Shown: positions 8,037-16,214 of the stretch, piece by piece | Position numbering within the stretch: the stretch's first letter is position 1 | Layout of the letters: each line of letters starts with the position of its first letter | From: Chara braunii | Lineage: Eukaryota > Streptophyta > Charophyceae > Charales > Characeae | Length of the DNA: 21,516 nucleotides | Assembly: GCA_003427395.1 (NCBI GenBank) | Contig: BFEA01000413.1 | Location: 1,478,041-1,499,556, forward strand | Direction of reading: 5' to 3' | Notes under the pieces: generated by a model | What the model was told of the DNA's origin: nothing | Databases searched by the model: none | What the model saw: only the letters and a program-made list of their open reading frames with translations | Program-made: the position numbers and the translations under genes

Positions 8037-8887
8037 ATGTTGACAATGGGGGACTCCATCACAGGCAGGCAGGCACGCCCCACCTACAGGACGTTTGGTC
8101 TCCGCAAACGAGAACCAAATCTGAGGATTATTTCTTGGAATATAAATGGTCTGTCCTCGCTTCTCAACAATCAAGGCAAGTGGGATAACATAACAAAGGC
8201 CACAAATTGGTATGGCAGGTCACCCCCAGACATACTTTGCATTCAAGAAACAAAGGCCACAAATTGGTATGGCAGGTCACCCCCAGACATACTTTGCATT
8301 CAAGAAACTCACTTGACTCAATCACAGGATCACCAACGAACTCAGAACCAGATAATTAAAAAACTCAAATGGGTGAGAAAAGCAATATGGGCCCCTTCTC
8401 ATCTGCCTCAATCGGCGGGAGTGGTCATACTGCTACACGCCAAGGGCGAAGCAACCAGTAAAATCGCCATACAATCAACTGAAGTAGACACGATGGAAGG
8501 AAGATGGGCGAGCATAAACTTTCAATTTCTTAAGGAACAGTTTCAAATCCTCTCCATCTACTGTCCCAATACATTACCTCAAAGAAGGGACCTAATCGAA
8601 TAGCAGGCTCCAAAATATGATTCCCATAGACATCTTCTGCTAGCAGGTTATTGGAACGTCGCGCTCGACCCAACAGTGGACCGCTTCTCGGGGGGTATCT
8701 CCCCAACTGAGAACATGACATGGAGCGAAGCACTCCCCATCCACGACATAATGGCCAAAAAGAACTTGTTGAACCCATACAGAGTTAAATACCCAGACAA
8801 CAAAGAATATACCGATCTAAAAAGGAAGAGAAGTCAACACATATCTGCCTCTAGAATAGACTACTTCCTAATCTGTAATCACTTCTA
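8037..8887 (+). pseudogene. LINE ORF2, APE-type endonuclease domain (inactive)
   Basis: ATG at 8037. The domain shows ISWNINGL (Asn of motif 1), ILCIQETHL (catalytic Glu), IYCPN, GYWNVALDPTVDR and SRIDYFLI in family order. In the family it nicks target DNA to prime reverse transcription. Defects: a 19-residue perfect duplication carries the Glu motif twice (8193-8306); TAG at 8601-8603 in frame; the GDFN-type motif reads GYWN, losing the Asp; a second TAG at 8886-8888 goes with a frame change. The last motif, normally SDH, follows in the new frame as LGH (8936-8944), losing a second catalytic Asp. Nicking activity is not expected. Confidence 0.85.
8193..8306 (+). repeat. 57-bp perfect tandem duplication inside the endonuclease
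   Basis: 8193-8249 and 8250-8306 are identical. The length is 19 codons, so the frame is kept and the block ending ILCIQET occurs twice in tandem. Identity in an otherwise decayed element suggests a recent event, or an assembly artefact. Confidence 0.95.
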
Positions 8888-9508
8888 GGTTCAGTTCATA
8901 GCTCAACAATAGAGGACCGACCCCACTACTCGGGCTTAGGCCATAAGCCTATCACACTTAATCTCAATATAGGAAACAACCCAGGCAGAGGGAAAAGCTT
9001 TTTTTTAATTAACAACTCGATCCTTAACACCCTGGAAATCAAGGAAGCGGTGCTAAGAACATGTATAGACCACAACCACACTAACCTAAACTTTCCTGAC
9101 CTGGTCACCGCACTTTCCCAAGCCACAGCAAAGGCTTCACGGATACTAGCTAGTGAAAGAAAATTAAGGGAGGAAGAGCTACAACAAACCTTGAAACTAG
9201 CAGAAAGCAACCTCAGCTCCCACCCAGGTTCGTCCCTTTATGAGAGAGCGCTGGAGCAAGCCAGGCATGAACTAGCAAAATGGGAGTGGAAGATCAAAGG
9301 CTTGAGAATGCTAGCAAGGGTGAAGGAATGGGAGAAGGGAGACAGAATGACCACATACTTCTTTCACAAGATCAAATCTAACGTCAGCAATGCAAACATT
9401 GACCAACTACAAACAGAACATGGTCCCTCTTCGGATCCACAGTTAATGCTGGCAACAACAACATCTTTCTTCGAGAACATGTACACCTCAAAGGAGCAAG
9501 ATTACACA
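8888..9508 (+). pseudogene. LINE ORF2, endonuclease end and linker to RT
   Basis: A frame open from 8888 to the TAG at 9509-9511. It begins with the end of the endonuclease (GLGHKPITLNL) and continues as a long helical, Glu/Lys/Gln-rich linker (LASERKLREEELQQTLKLAE, ALEQARHELAKWEWKIKGLR), then GDRMTTYFFHKIK and a run ending ATTTSFFENMYTSKEQ. Family ORF2 proteins have this linker, with GDxNTKFFHxxA-type and ...YxxLF/YT boxes, just before the RT. Two consecutive stops (TAG TAG, 9509-9514) separate it from the RT start in the same frame. Confidence 0.75.
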
Positions 9509-9514
9509 TAGTAG

Positions 9515-9712
9515 GAAACAACGCAGGCCAGAAACAAATTCCTCACATACCTGGATAAGACTATCACAATAAGACAAGCCACAATGTTGGACTCCCCAAT
9601 CTCAGAGCAAGAGCTGTTCAAAGCCCTGCACTTTATGAAGCCCAATAAAACCCCCAGAATCGATGGACTCTCCAAGGAGTTCTGGGTAGCATACTGGCCA
9701 GTATTGAGCACA
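9515..9712 (+). pseudogene. LINE ORF2, start of reverse transcriptase
   Basis: Reading on after the double TAG gives PISEQELFKALHFMKPNKTP then RIDGLSKEFWVAYW, the RT 0 region. The normally conserved SPGxDG turn here reads TPRIDG, a Gly to Arg change by one G-to-A transition. The frame ends at TAA 9713-9715; the natural continuation IQFLEKAWREAR is in another frame at about 9716-9751, after which the original frame returns. Confidence 0.75.
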
Positions 9713-9751
9713 TAATATCCAATTCCTCGAGAAAGCCTGGAGAGAGGCTCG

Positions 9752-10111
9752 GTGGGGGAACAACTAAGCACAAGTGTTGTCTCCCTCCTATATAAGAAAG
9801 GAGACCCTACGGACACAAGAAATTACAGACCAATATCCTTACTCACAGTGACATATAAAATCATAGCGAAATTGTTAGCCAACAAAATAAGAACAATAAC
9901 TAGGAGCTACTTCCATCTGGACCAAACCGGTTTCATTCCGGGGAGGTTTATTTTGGACAATGTAATGACCCTTACAAAATTAGTCAGATACATACTGGAC
10001 AAAAGAATGAACACCGCCATCCTCTATTCACAGGCTCATGGAAGGGTTAAAGTCAACAGTCATACATCACAGCCTTACCAAATGTCACACTCTGTTCTCC
10101 AAGGGGATCCT
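9752..10111 (+). pseudogene. LINE ORF2, RT fingers; motif A deleted
   Basis: Carries SVVSLLYKKGDP, RNYRPISLLTVTYKIIAKLL and DQTGFIPGRFILDNV, the RT1-RT2 signature of L1-type elements. After MNTAIL the sequence jumps to YSQAHGRVKVN and then VLQGDP, so the block normally holding motif A (the LDxxKAFD-type segment with a catalytic Asp), roughly 35-45 residues, is missing at about 10020-10030 without loss of frame. A one-base loss at GDP/LAAP (about 10112) then shifts the frame. Without motif A the polymerase cannot be active. Confidence 0.85.
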
Positions 10112-10419
10112 TAGCAGCTCCGATCTTCCTATTCATCATGGAAGCCATTGCGTCTTTTTTGCGAAAAGACCCCTCAATAGAAAGACTGCTAGAGGACAAC
10201 CATCACCCACCCTACGTCCCTACCACAATCCTCTTCGCCGATGATCTGACAGTCCTGATAAGGGCGTCTGACTCCTCCTTCAAAGCGTTGACAAGGGCAA
10301 TGCAAGCATTTCAAATCGCCTCCGAAATGAAAATCAACTGGTCCAAAACTACAGGACGGTGGTTAACAGATCCACAAGTCAATACCCCAAGAAATACACG
10401 AGGGAATGAGTTGGTCTAA
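10112..10419 (+). pseudogene. LINE ORF2, RT palm with FADD
   Basis: The frame after the one-base shift gives LAAPIFLFIMEAIASFLRK and then FADDLTVLI (FADD at 10234-10245), the motif C catalytic box of non-LTR reverse transcriptases, followed by FQIASEMKINWSKT, the usual motif D/E region. It stops at 10417-10419 after a frame change; the thumb continues in the frame from 10406. Confidence 0.88.
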
Positions 10420-11149
10420 AGGCAATGAACCCCTGAGATTCTTGGGAATCCAAGTATCCAAATCTAGGCCGAATCATTCGATGACCCCAGCAATTATAAG
10501 TAAAGTGATAGCTAAATTGAACTGCTGGTCCAGAGTCTATACTTCAATTTTTGGGAGAGCCCTAATCCTAAACGCCTCTACCTTCTCAATGTTATGGTGT
10601 GCCTCAACCATTTGGACACCAATCAAACAGGCGAGATCACAATTCAGGAGGAAGGCAGCTGCGTATCTGTGGGCAGGGGACCCGTCTAAAACCCTCTTCA
10701 TCTCCAAAGTGGCCTGGAAGTACGTCACACAGCCAAGAACACAAGGAGGCCTCGGAGTGCTCGACCCAGAGATCCAAATAAAAGCGTTGCAAACTAAATG
10801 GATCATGAAAATCCTAACGAATAGGAACCTCCCTTGGATCGGGCTGGGACTGCGTAGAATTAACCAACTCTCCAGGGTCAAAACTCCCAATAATATGCGA
10901 GGCCTATTTTGGATAATGTCAAAATCCTGGACCATGGAAACTTCCAGCGGAAATCTAGAGGCATATGAGCCAGAGGAGAGGCAAACCCGAAACTTTTGGA
11001 GGGATCTCTTGATCACCTGGAGGGAAATATTCCCGACAAACGTAAGAGAGCCTAATTCCAAGGAAAAAGTGGTTTGCAACCCATTTTCTGCAATCAGTGG
11101 ATCCTTGGACCATAGGGCAAACCGTGGACACTTACAGCATCAGACGTAA
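10406..11149 (+). pseudogene. LINE ORF2, RT thumb and post-RT region
   Basis: 247 codons including LRFLGIQVSKS, KVIAKLNCWS, GRALILNASTFSMLW, KVAWKYVTQPRTQGGLGVLD and ALQTKWIMKIL. These are the boxes following the RT in plant L1-type ORF2 (LG...W.. L..aGR..Li, W..vc.pk..GGLGi.d, N.All.KW). The last residues drift into a wrong frame after about 11100, where a frameshift leads to KPWTLTASDVKWKSWVEKGI in the next frame. Confidence 0.85.
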
Positions 11150-11709
11150 AGTGGAAGTCATGGGTAGAGAAAGGAATATGGCAACTCAAGCACCTTCGGT
11201 CACTTTCAGAGGGAAGATGGAAAACGGTGGGGGAGCTTAGGCAATCCTTGAAGGGATGCCACAACGTGCAGGACAACCTCAACAACATCCTAATCTCCAT
11301 CCCGGACAACTGGTTAACCCTCCTGAAAAGCCCCTTCATGTGGTCATCTGGGGATTGGCTTACAAACACAAAAGATGCTACCCCGAGCATGGCTTACCTA
11401 CTGTGTACAAGGGAAGGACCCGGGAACAAGTGGCTTATTTGTGATATGTATGAAATCGAAAGCCCTGGAACCACCACAAGCTTATTAAGCCAGAGCTCAA
11501 CAGGAGAAAGAGCACTCCCAGGGAACACAGTCCGGAAGGTTAGGGTCGTGGAAAACGACAAAGTCACAATCTATAGCCCTACATCAGACTTACAGAACTT
11601 AGAATTTGACCCAGCTGGATGGGCATGGAAACAAAGATCAGGAAGTTTCGCAATAGAAAAGAGAACCATGGAAACAAAGATCAGGAAGTTTCGCAATAGA
11701 AAAGAGAAC
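11112..11709 (+). pseudogene. LINE ORF2, central-distal region with 43-bp duplication
   Basis: The frame (ATG-less, open from about 11112) runs through WQLKHLRSLSEGRWKTVGEL and KVRVVENDKVTIYSP to FDPAGWAWK. It then crosses a 43-bp tandem duplication that shifts the phase and ends in TAA. The segment RKVRVV...FDPAGWAW has a counterpart in the second LINE remnant (IRIRVV...FDPDEWEW), which supports it as true protein sequence. Confidence 0.75.
11624..11709 (+). repeat. 43-bp perfect tandem duplication causing a frameshift
   Basis: 11624-11666 and 11667-11709 are identical. 43 is not a multiple of three, so the second copy moves the frame by one. Reading one copy straight into what follows restores a continuous protein (EKRTNILDYTTKLGYRLKTR). 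Confidence 0.95.
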
Positions 11710-12137
11710 TAACATCTTAGATTACACCACCAAATTAGGATATAGACTAAAGACGAGATCCCACCCGATAGCACAAATCATTAGTCGAAGATGGGAAACA
11801 CACCTTAACATACCACAAAGCAAAATTCATGTCAGATCATGGAATATACTTATGGCCATCACTTCAACCAGGATAAGAAGTTTCCAATGGCAACTAACTT
11901 ACTTAGCTCTACCAGTCAATCAATGGCTAAACAAAAGTCGCAGCACGCAATCGAGATCTCCCCTACAAGAATTATGTGTCATATGCCGTGAGAACGCGGT
12001 AGAGAATGGGACCCACTGTCTCTTAGCGTGTCCCAAAACAAGGCAACTGTGGGCTAGAGCAGCTGAACTATGGCACTCAATTACGGGCAAAACCATACCA
12101 AACGATCCAGCCACCGTGCTCCTGGGATTTCACACTC
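11702..12137 (+). pseudogene. LINE ORF2, C-terminal zf-RVT-like zinc domain
   Basis: Continuation after the duplication: NILDYTTKLGYRLKTRSH, RIRSFQWQLTYLALPVNQWL, then CVICRENAVENGTHCLLAC (11975-12031), a C-x2-C-x9-H-x4-C cluster, followed by TRQLWARAAELW. This is the zf-RVT arrangement found at the end of plant L1-type ORF2 proteins, thought to help RNA or DNA binding. The frame is lost at a run of six or seven C near 12138-12144. Confidence 0.85.
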
Positions 12138-12527
12138 CCCCCAATTGGCAAATTTATGAACACATTGTACCAGGTATTGAGACTGGCCACGTTATGGTCA
12201 ATCTAGAAGTGCAGATGTCAGGAAATGATCGACAACTCGTCGATGCAGACCCAAGAAGCTTGGGAGGGATCCCTGCAACCTATAGAGACAGAATACAGAG
12301 GACGTTGGAAAAAAACTTATAAAAAAATCATGCAAAATATAGAAAATAATGACAAAATTATCGATGATTTCATAATAAAACAACTAGGAGACGGGAAAAT
12401 CGCAACAATAGAAAAGGACTGTATCAGGTTTGGTCAGTGGAGAGGCAGCAGCCGATGTCACCCACACTTCACGGAGATGCCAAGAAGCAGATCTCATCTT
12501 ACAAACATAGCCTTGAACTTTGATTAG
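12138..12527 (+). pseudogene. LINE ORF2 C-terminal tail
   Basis: In the new frame the tail reads IGKFMNTLYQVLRLATLWSI, then TAG (12204-12206, probably from TGG), then QEMIDNSSMQTQEAWEGS, KKTYKKIMQNIENNDKIID and on to TAG at 12525-12527. The LRLATLW...KCR segment matches TRLAILMVLW...RAR in the second LINE remnant, so the frame choice is supported by a paralogue. Confidence 0.6.
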
Positions 12528-12791
12528 TGCCCCCAACCCCCCAATGTATCCCACACCCCGCATAGCCCGAATCCCCTCATCCATACCGACAGTCCAAGCA
12601 TAATGCGCAAACAGCCTAGCCCAGAAATCCTTAGGAGTCACAAGAGCCAGGAAGCAAGGCGGCAGCAGGTTCAACGGAGTAAGGTCCAGGTCATAACTAC
12701 AACGCAGACCAGAGTGGAGCATTCAGTAAGGCCAAGCCCCCCCCAGAAAGATAAAATAGCAAGCCTAAAACATCAGACAAATAGGTTTGCC

Positions 12792-12807
12792 TAGGGTTTA
12801 GGGTTTA
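12792..12807 (+). promoter_or_regulatory. Telobox-like TTTAGGG pair
   Basis: TAGGGTTTAGGGTTTA contains two units of the plant-type telomere repeat. Such teloboxes occur in plant promoters or as interstitial telomere scars; no gene start follows here. Confidence 0.5.
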
Positions 12808-13418
12808 AGAGTGGGCACGGGGCAGAAACAGCTAGGCGACCCAGCTCGGACCAACAATCCAGATTCAGAACCATTGTTTAAGCACACCAGACTCGACCAG
12901 CATCCGGATCAATTCCTTCTAATCCACTACAGATAACTACAGCTATGACACGCAAACGAAATAATTACCCCCCAAGGAGACTACCCCAACAACACAGACA
13001 GGAACAGTAGCTAAACATGAACCGTACTAGCAGACGGTATGCCAAACCTCCATCCCCCACAGACTTCTTCTCCATCAAAGGAAACCACTCTACCCCAACC
13101 CCATTACAATCCACACAAACCCCTCACACCGGTTTCACTGCTAGCCAACTACCGCTCAATAAACCACCCTGGTCCCAAACTTCCTCACCCACACAAGACG
13201 ACTCTCTCCCAAATGCAAAAGACACCTAACCTCCCAAACCTAAACCTACACACACAAGCCCTCCCCAACCCAGCAGCCTAATACCACTTTCACCCTACTT
13301 GCAGTATCCATGAAGGCAGTACTATTTAGTAGTTACTACAGAGAGAAAATTCAGGATAAGGGTCACAAACTGCAAGCAGAGAGGTCTAACATGTAGTCAT
13401 CAGGCAAGCTAAACTGGA

Positions 13419-13433
13419 TAGGGTTTAGGGTTT
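13419..13433 (+). promoter_or_regulatory. Second telobox-like TTTAGGG pair, upstream of a TATA-like box
   Basis: TAGGGTTTAGGGTTT, about 135 bases upstream of TATTTAAG (13566-13573) and about 215 upstream of a CAG|GTATTA splice-donor-like site near 13640. This order fits a plant promoter with a leader intron, but no convincing coding exon was found downstream. Confidence 0.4.
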
Positions 13434-13865
13434 CAGCACTAGTTAGAACTGATTGAAGTGGAAGTTAAAAAAAGACAGGTCAAGGTTTATAAGCAGTCAT
13501 AGATGGTAGAAACTAGAAATAGGGCCATGTTAACCCAAAGAGGAGGGACAAGTCTGCAGTTCTAGTATTTAAGGTCATTCCGGCAGTCAAAGAGCTGAGA
13601 GGAACAGACGAGACGAGACCCAGCCAAGCAAGTTCACAGGTATTAGCAACCAAAAGCAAGAAAGTAGGCTAGCTTAGGCAGGGGTGAGGACTGGTACATC
13701 CTTCCGACGAGAAGTAATCAATGCCGGCCCTCAGACTTCCCTACCATAAAGGGGTTGTGCGTGGGTGAGTCTTTCATGTACTTCTTTGGACTTGACGGTG
13801 GAATAGGAACCGGACTGACGCTCCCCAGAATGGAAAAGGAGCCAGAGCCATAAGGTGCTGTTTAA

Positions 13866-13907
13866 AAATAANAANAANAANAAAAAAAAAAAAAAAAAAA
13901 AAAAAAA
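13866..13907 (+). repeat. Poly-A run with ambiguous bases every third position
   Basis: A-rich run with N at 13872, 13875, 13878 and 13881, then 26 uninterrupted A. The 3-base spacing suggests an (AAT)n or similar microsatellite that the assembler could not resolve against poly-A. It may mark the tail of an old retroposed sequence. Confidence 0.85.
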
Positions 13908-14579
13908 CTCACAACTCACGTCCTCTACACCAATGTCGCACACTGAGATGGCCCGTGTGGGAGCCGTGCATACCACACTATAGGGTAGAAGAGGCCCTGG
14001 AGGCCAAAATCAGAAGTAACAGGTAGGGCAGCAGGAAAAGACACGAAAAGGTGGTACCTTTGAGTAGGCCGTGCTAGTATTTTATGAGTCCAGTAGGATG
14101 AGGGGTAGGTACTAGTCCAGTTGCCCTGGGTCTAGAGCTTGCGGAAGGGGGGTATCAGGCTGCAGAGGTGTTTCCCGCCAAAAGGAGGGAACTGGTAGGC
14201 CTTGGAGGCCACCGCGGTTGCCGGGAGGCCACAAGCGAAGAGGCACCGGTCCGGTACACCAAGAGTGGAGGCACAGAGCTTAGTCTCATTTGTTGGCGTG
14301 CAGTTTGGAGGCACACTGCTGGGAAAACAGCCTGGCTGAAGCAGAGCCGGGTGGAGGAAGGAGACAGAGCTTGGCTCCCACCTCGGCTATGGTGGAGGTG
14401 ACCAAGGTCGGGGTGGGAGAAAAAGGAGGAAGGAGGAAGAAGGAGGAGGAGGAGGAGTAGAGTGAAGAAGGAACTTACCTTGGTAATGGTGGTCTGCATC
14501 TTCATCTTCTTGATTGGCGCTGCACCTGGATGGCCCCGAGTGGGGAGATACTTGAAAGGAATGTGGACTGATTCCACTG
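13908..14579. other. No recognised gene; GGA-rich purine tract
   Basis: Mostly unique sequence with a purine tract at about 14411-14470 (AGGAGG-type). Short Gly/Arg or Ser/Leu-rich open frames are by-products of this composition. Confidence 0.5.
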
Positions 14580-14794
14580 TGGAACTGAACTTCTTCTATC
14601 ATGGAAGTGAACTTGTTCTATCGTGGAAGCGAACTTGTTCTATCATCGAACTGAACTCATTCCATCGTGGAACTAGACTCTAGTGTGGAACTGGACTGGT
14701 TCCATCATCGTGGAACTGGACTCTAGTGTGGAACTGGACTGGTTCCATCATGGAACTCCGCTCCTTCCATCGCGGAACTTCCATTCATTCATCG
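14580..14794 (+). repeat. 22-bp minisatellite, ten degenerate units
   Basis: Units begin TGGAACTG/TGGAAGTG and end TTCTATCA/TTCCATCG. Starts: 14580, 14602, 14624, 14646, 14668 (18 bp), 14686 (25 bp), 14711 (18 bp), 14729, 14751 and 14773. The pair 14668-14710 and 14711-14750 shows a higher-order 18+22/25 pattern. Two further related blocks (TGGCAAGGTAACTATCAC, TGGTAAGGTCACTATCAC) follow at about 14795 and 14860. Confidence 0.9.
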
Positions 14795-14879
14795 TGGCAA
14801 GGTAACTATCACTGGACATAACTTCCATTAATGCAATGGGACTTGCACGTGTTCCATCATGGTAAGGTCACTATCACTT

Positions 14880-15098
14880 GACGTAAACACTGCCTGCGCG
14901 GGCCTCCTTTTTCCCCAACTCCTGACCACAGTCGGTCGGGATATTCCAATCCTGGAGCCAAGTTCAACTAGAAGCTCGTTCAAGTACGTTTTAAGCATTG
15001 CTTGGTGTGCCTGAAGTATGGCCATGATATTTTCAGGTCAGATGGCCCTGAACGACCAGTGCTTAAAACCTACTCAAGCCAGCCGCTCGTGGGATCTT
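14880..15098. other. No recognised feature
   Basis: Unique-looking sequence between two minisatellites; no supported gene on either strand. Confidence 0.4.
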
Positions 15099-15303
15099 GG
15101 CCCTGGGAACGCCAGAAACTGGTACGATATGGGCCATGTTAGGCTAGGCGGCCCTGGGAACTTCAGAAACTGGTACGTTATGGGCCTGGTTAGGCTCGGC
15201 GGCCCAAGGGCGCGCCAGAAATCGGTACGTTATCGGCCTGGTTAGGCTTCGCGGCCCTGGGAACGCCAGAAACTGGTACGTCATGGGCCTGGTTAGGCTC
15301 GGC
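15099..15303 (+). repeat. 51-bp minisatellite, four units
   Basis: Units at 15099-15149, 15150-15200, 15201-15252 (52 bp, most diverged) and 15253-15303. The shared core is CCAGAAACTGGTACG with ATGGGCC and GGTTAGGCTCGGC. A lone partial copy of the core (GCCAGAAACTGGTACGGTAC) lies at about 15485-15505. 51 bp equals 17 codons, so an open frame crosses the first three units (GPGNARNWYDMGHVRLG-type repeat), but nothing else marks it as a gene. Confidence 0.93.
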
Positions 15304-15857
15304 GGATCAGATCTGCAATTGACCAATATCCAGGAAGGGTCACCTTCTCCAAATCCGGTGCTGAAATACTCTGGCTAGAGTGTACAAAGCCTATTGCAAA
15401 TAGGGAAGCCTCATGGTAACATGTCTGCAAGAGGCTCCTGAACTATTGATGGGGAGCAGGCCCAAACTTTTCCTGTCTTCATCTGCCAGAAACTGGTACG
15501 GTACCAGGCCCCTGAGGAAGCAGAACCGATGGGACTAGTTTCTTTGTAAAGCAAAAGAAGTCTGGAGATCCGGGCCAGCAGGGGCAGCATGTTGGGTCTC
15601 CAAAAAAATTCCAGATGGCTTTCCAAACTTTACAACAGCCTGTGGAGCCCAGCCCCTAGCAGGTCAGGTCCAGAGGCAGTCGTGTCAGGCCAGGATGGTG
15701 GTTTAAGTACTTAGGGACATTCAGACTACAACTGAACAAAATCTATCAGCACTCTCCGAAATAGACTTCTCAAGCTTGGGGCTGGGCCGTACTGCCTGGA
15801 ATCTGTGAAACTGTTGTGACGAACTAGGATCTGTAGCGCTCAGGTGTCTCTGCACGG
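15304..15857. other. No recognised gene
   Basis: Unique-looking sequence apart from the lone repeat-core copy near 15485-15505; no motif or domain seen. Confidence 0.4.
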
Positions 15858-16211
15858 TCAGGAGAAAGGCATCATACCTAGGCCCGTGTATCGTTTTGCG
15901 AATAGGATGCACCTTAGCGAGCACAAGAACTGTGAGGAGTATCGGCCTTCTCTTGATTTAATTTTGCGTAATTCCGCATGGATTTCTTGCACAGCCACTT
16001 GGGTGACATGGTACTCCAATTTTGAAATTTCGAGTAGTCTGCATGATGATACGTGCATGTAGTTAGGATTTCTTTTCAGAATTTTCAAGCAATGAGGACT
16101 TTTAATTAGTTTCAAGATGAAGGCTCTCTGCTTCTTGCTTGGGTGTGCCATGTGACCGAACTTCGCCCCCTTTCCGTCAGCACAGTTCTTCACACTCTTT
16201 TCCGTTGCGCC
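15858..16211 (-). CDS. Unrecognised basic open frame, possible gene remnant
   Basis: The frame opens after a TAA at 16212-16214 and has no ATG near its start. It is Lys/Leu/Ile-rich with several Cys and His (HPSKKQRAFILKLIKSPHC, KLEYHVTQVAVQEIHAELRK) and ends at a TGA at 15858-15860. A different frame continues plausibly (RYDAFLLTVQRHLSATDPSS) to 15721, suggesting a frameshift in an old coding sequence. I recognise no family. Being AT-richer than its surroundings may equally explain the open frame. Confidence 0.25.
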   Translation of the reverse strand, partial: GATEKSVKNCADGKGAKFGHMAHPSKKQRAFILKLIKSPHCLKILKRNPNYMHVSSCRLLEISKLEYHVTQVAVQEIHAELRKIKSREGRYSSQFLCSLRCILFAKRYTGLGMMPFS

Positions 16212-16214
16212 TTA

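Larger units (their letters stand above)
5180..12527 (+). mobile_element. L1-type (plant-like) LINE retrotransposon, degenerate
   Basis: In order: ORF1-like RNA-binding region and CCHC knuckle, a coiled-coil frame, APE-type endonuclease, reverse transcriptase with FADD, and a C-terminal zf-RVT-like zinc domain, all on the plus strand. This is the plan of plant L1-type non-LTR elements. Reading it needs many frame changes (near 5770, 6315, 8888, 9715-9745, 10112, 10410, 11115, 11680 and 12140) and read-through of several stops, so the copy is non-autonomous. Two perfect tandem duplications (57 and 43 bp) sit inside it. No poly-A tail or flanking duplication could be defined, so the element ends are uncertain; the 3' UTR probably extends past 12527. 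Confidence 0.9.
12528..13860. other. LINE 3' flank and intergenic DNA; C-rich block
   Basis: No gene recognised. The first part may be LINE 3' UTR. 12960-13290 is strongly C-rich and G-poor on the plus strand, like the leader before the LINE, with short Pro/Thr/Ser open frames that carry no domain. Two telomere-type boxes are listed separately. TATTTAAG at 13566-13573 is a possible TATA-like box. Confidence 0.5.

Noticed and set aside
5180-12527. LTR retrotransposon or retrovirus-like element
   Set aside because: There is no protease, integrase or LTR; APE endonuclease plus L1-type RT and zf-RVT define a LINE.
12960-13281. Overlapping Pro/Thr/Ser-rich small proteins
   Set aside because: Two frames are open at once because of C-rich composition; no domain, and no conserved start context.
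14580-15303. CRISPR array
   Set aside because: Units are contiguous and degenerate with no unique spacers, and the DNA is eukaryotic.
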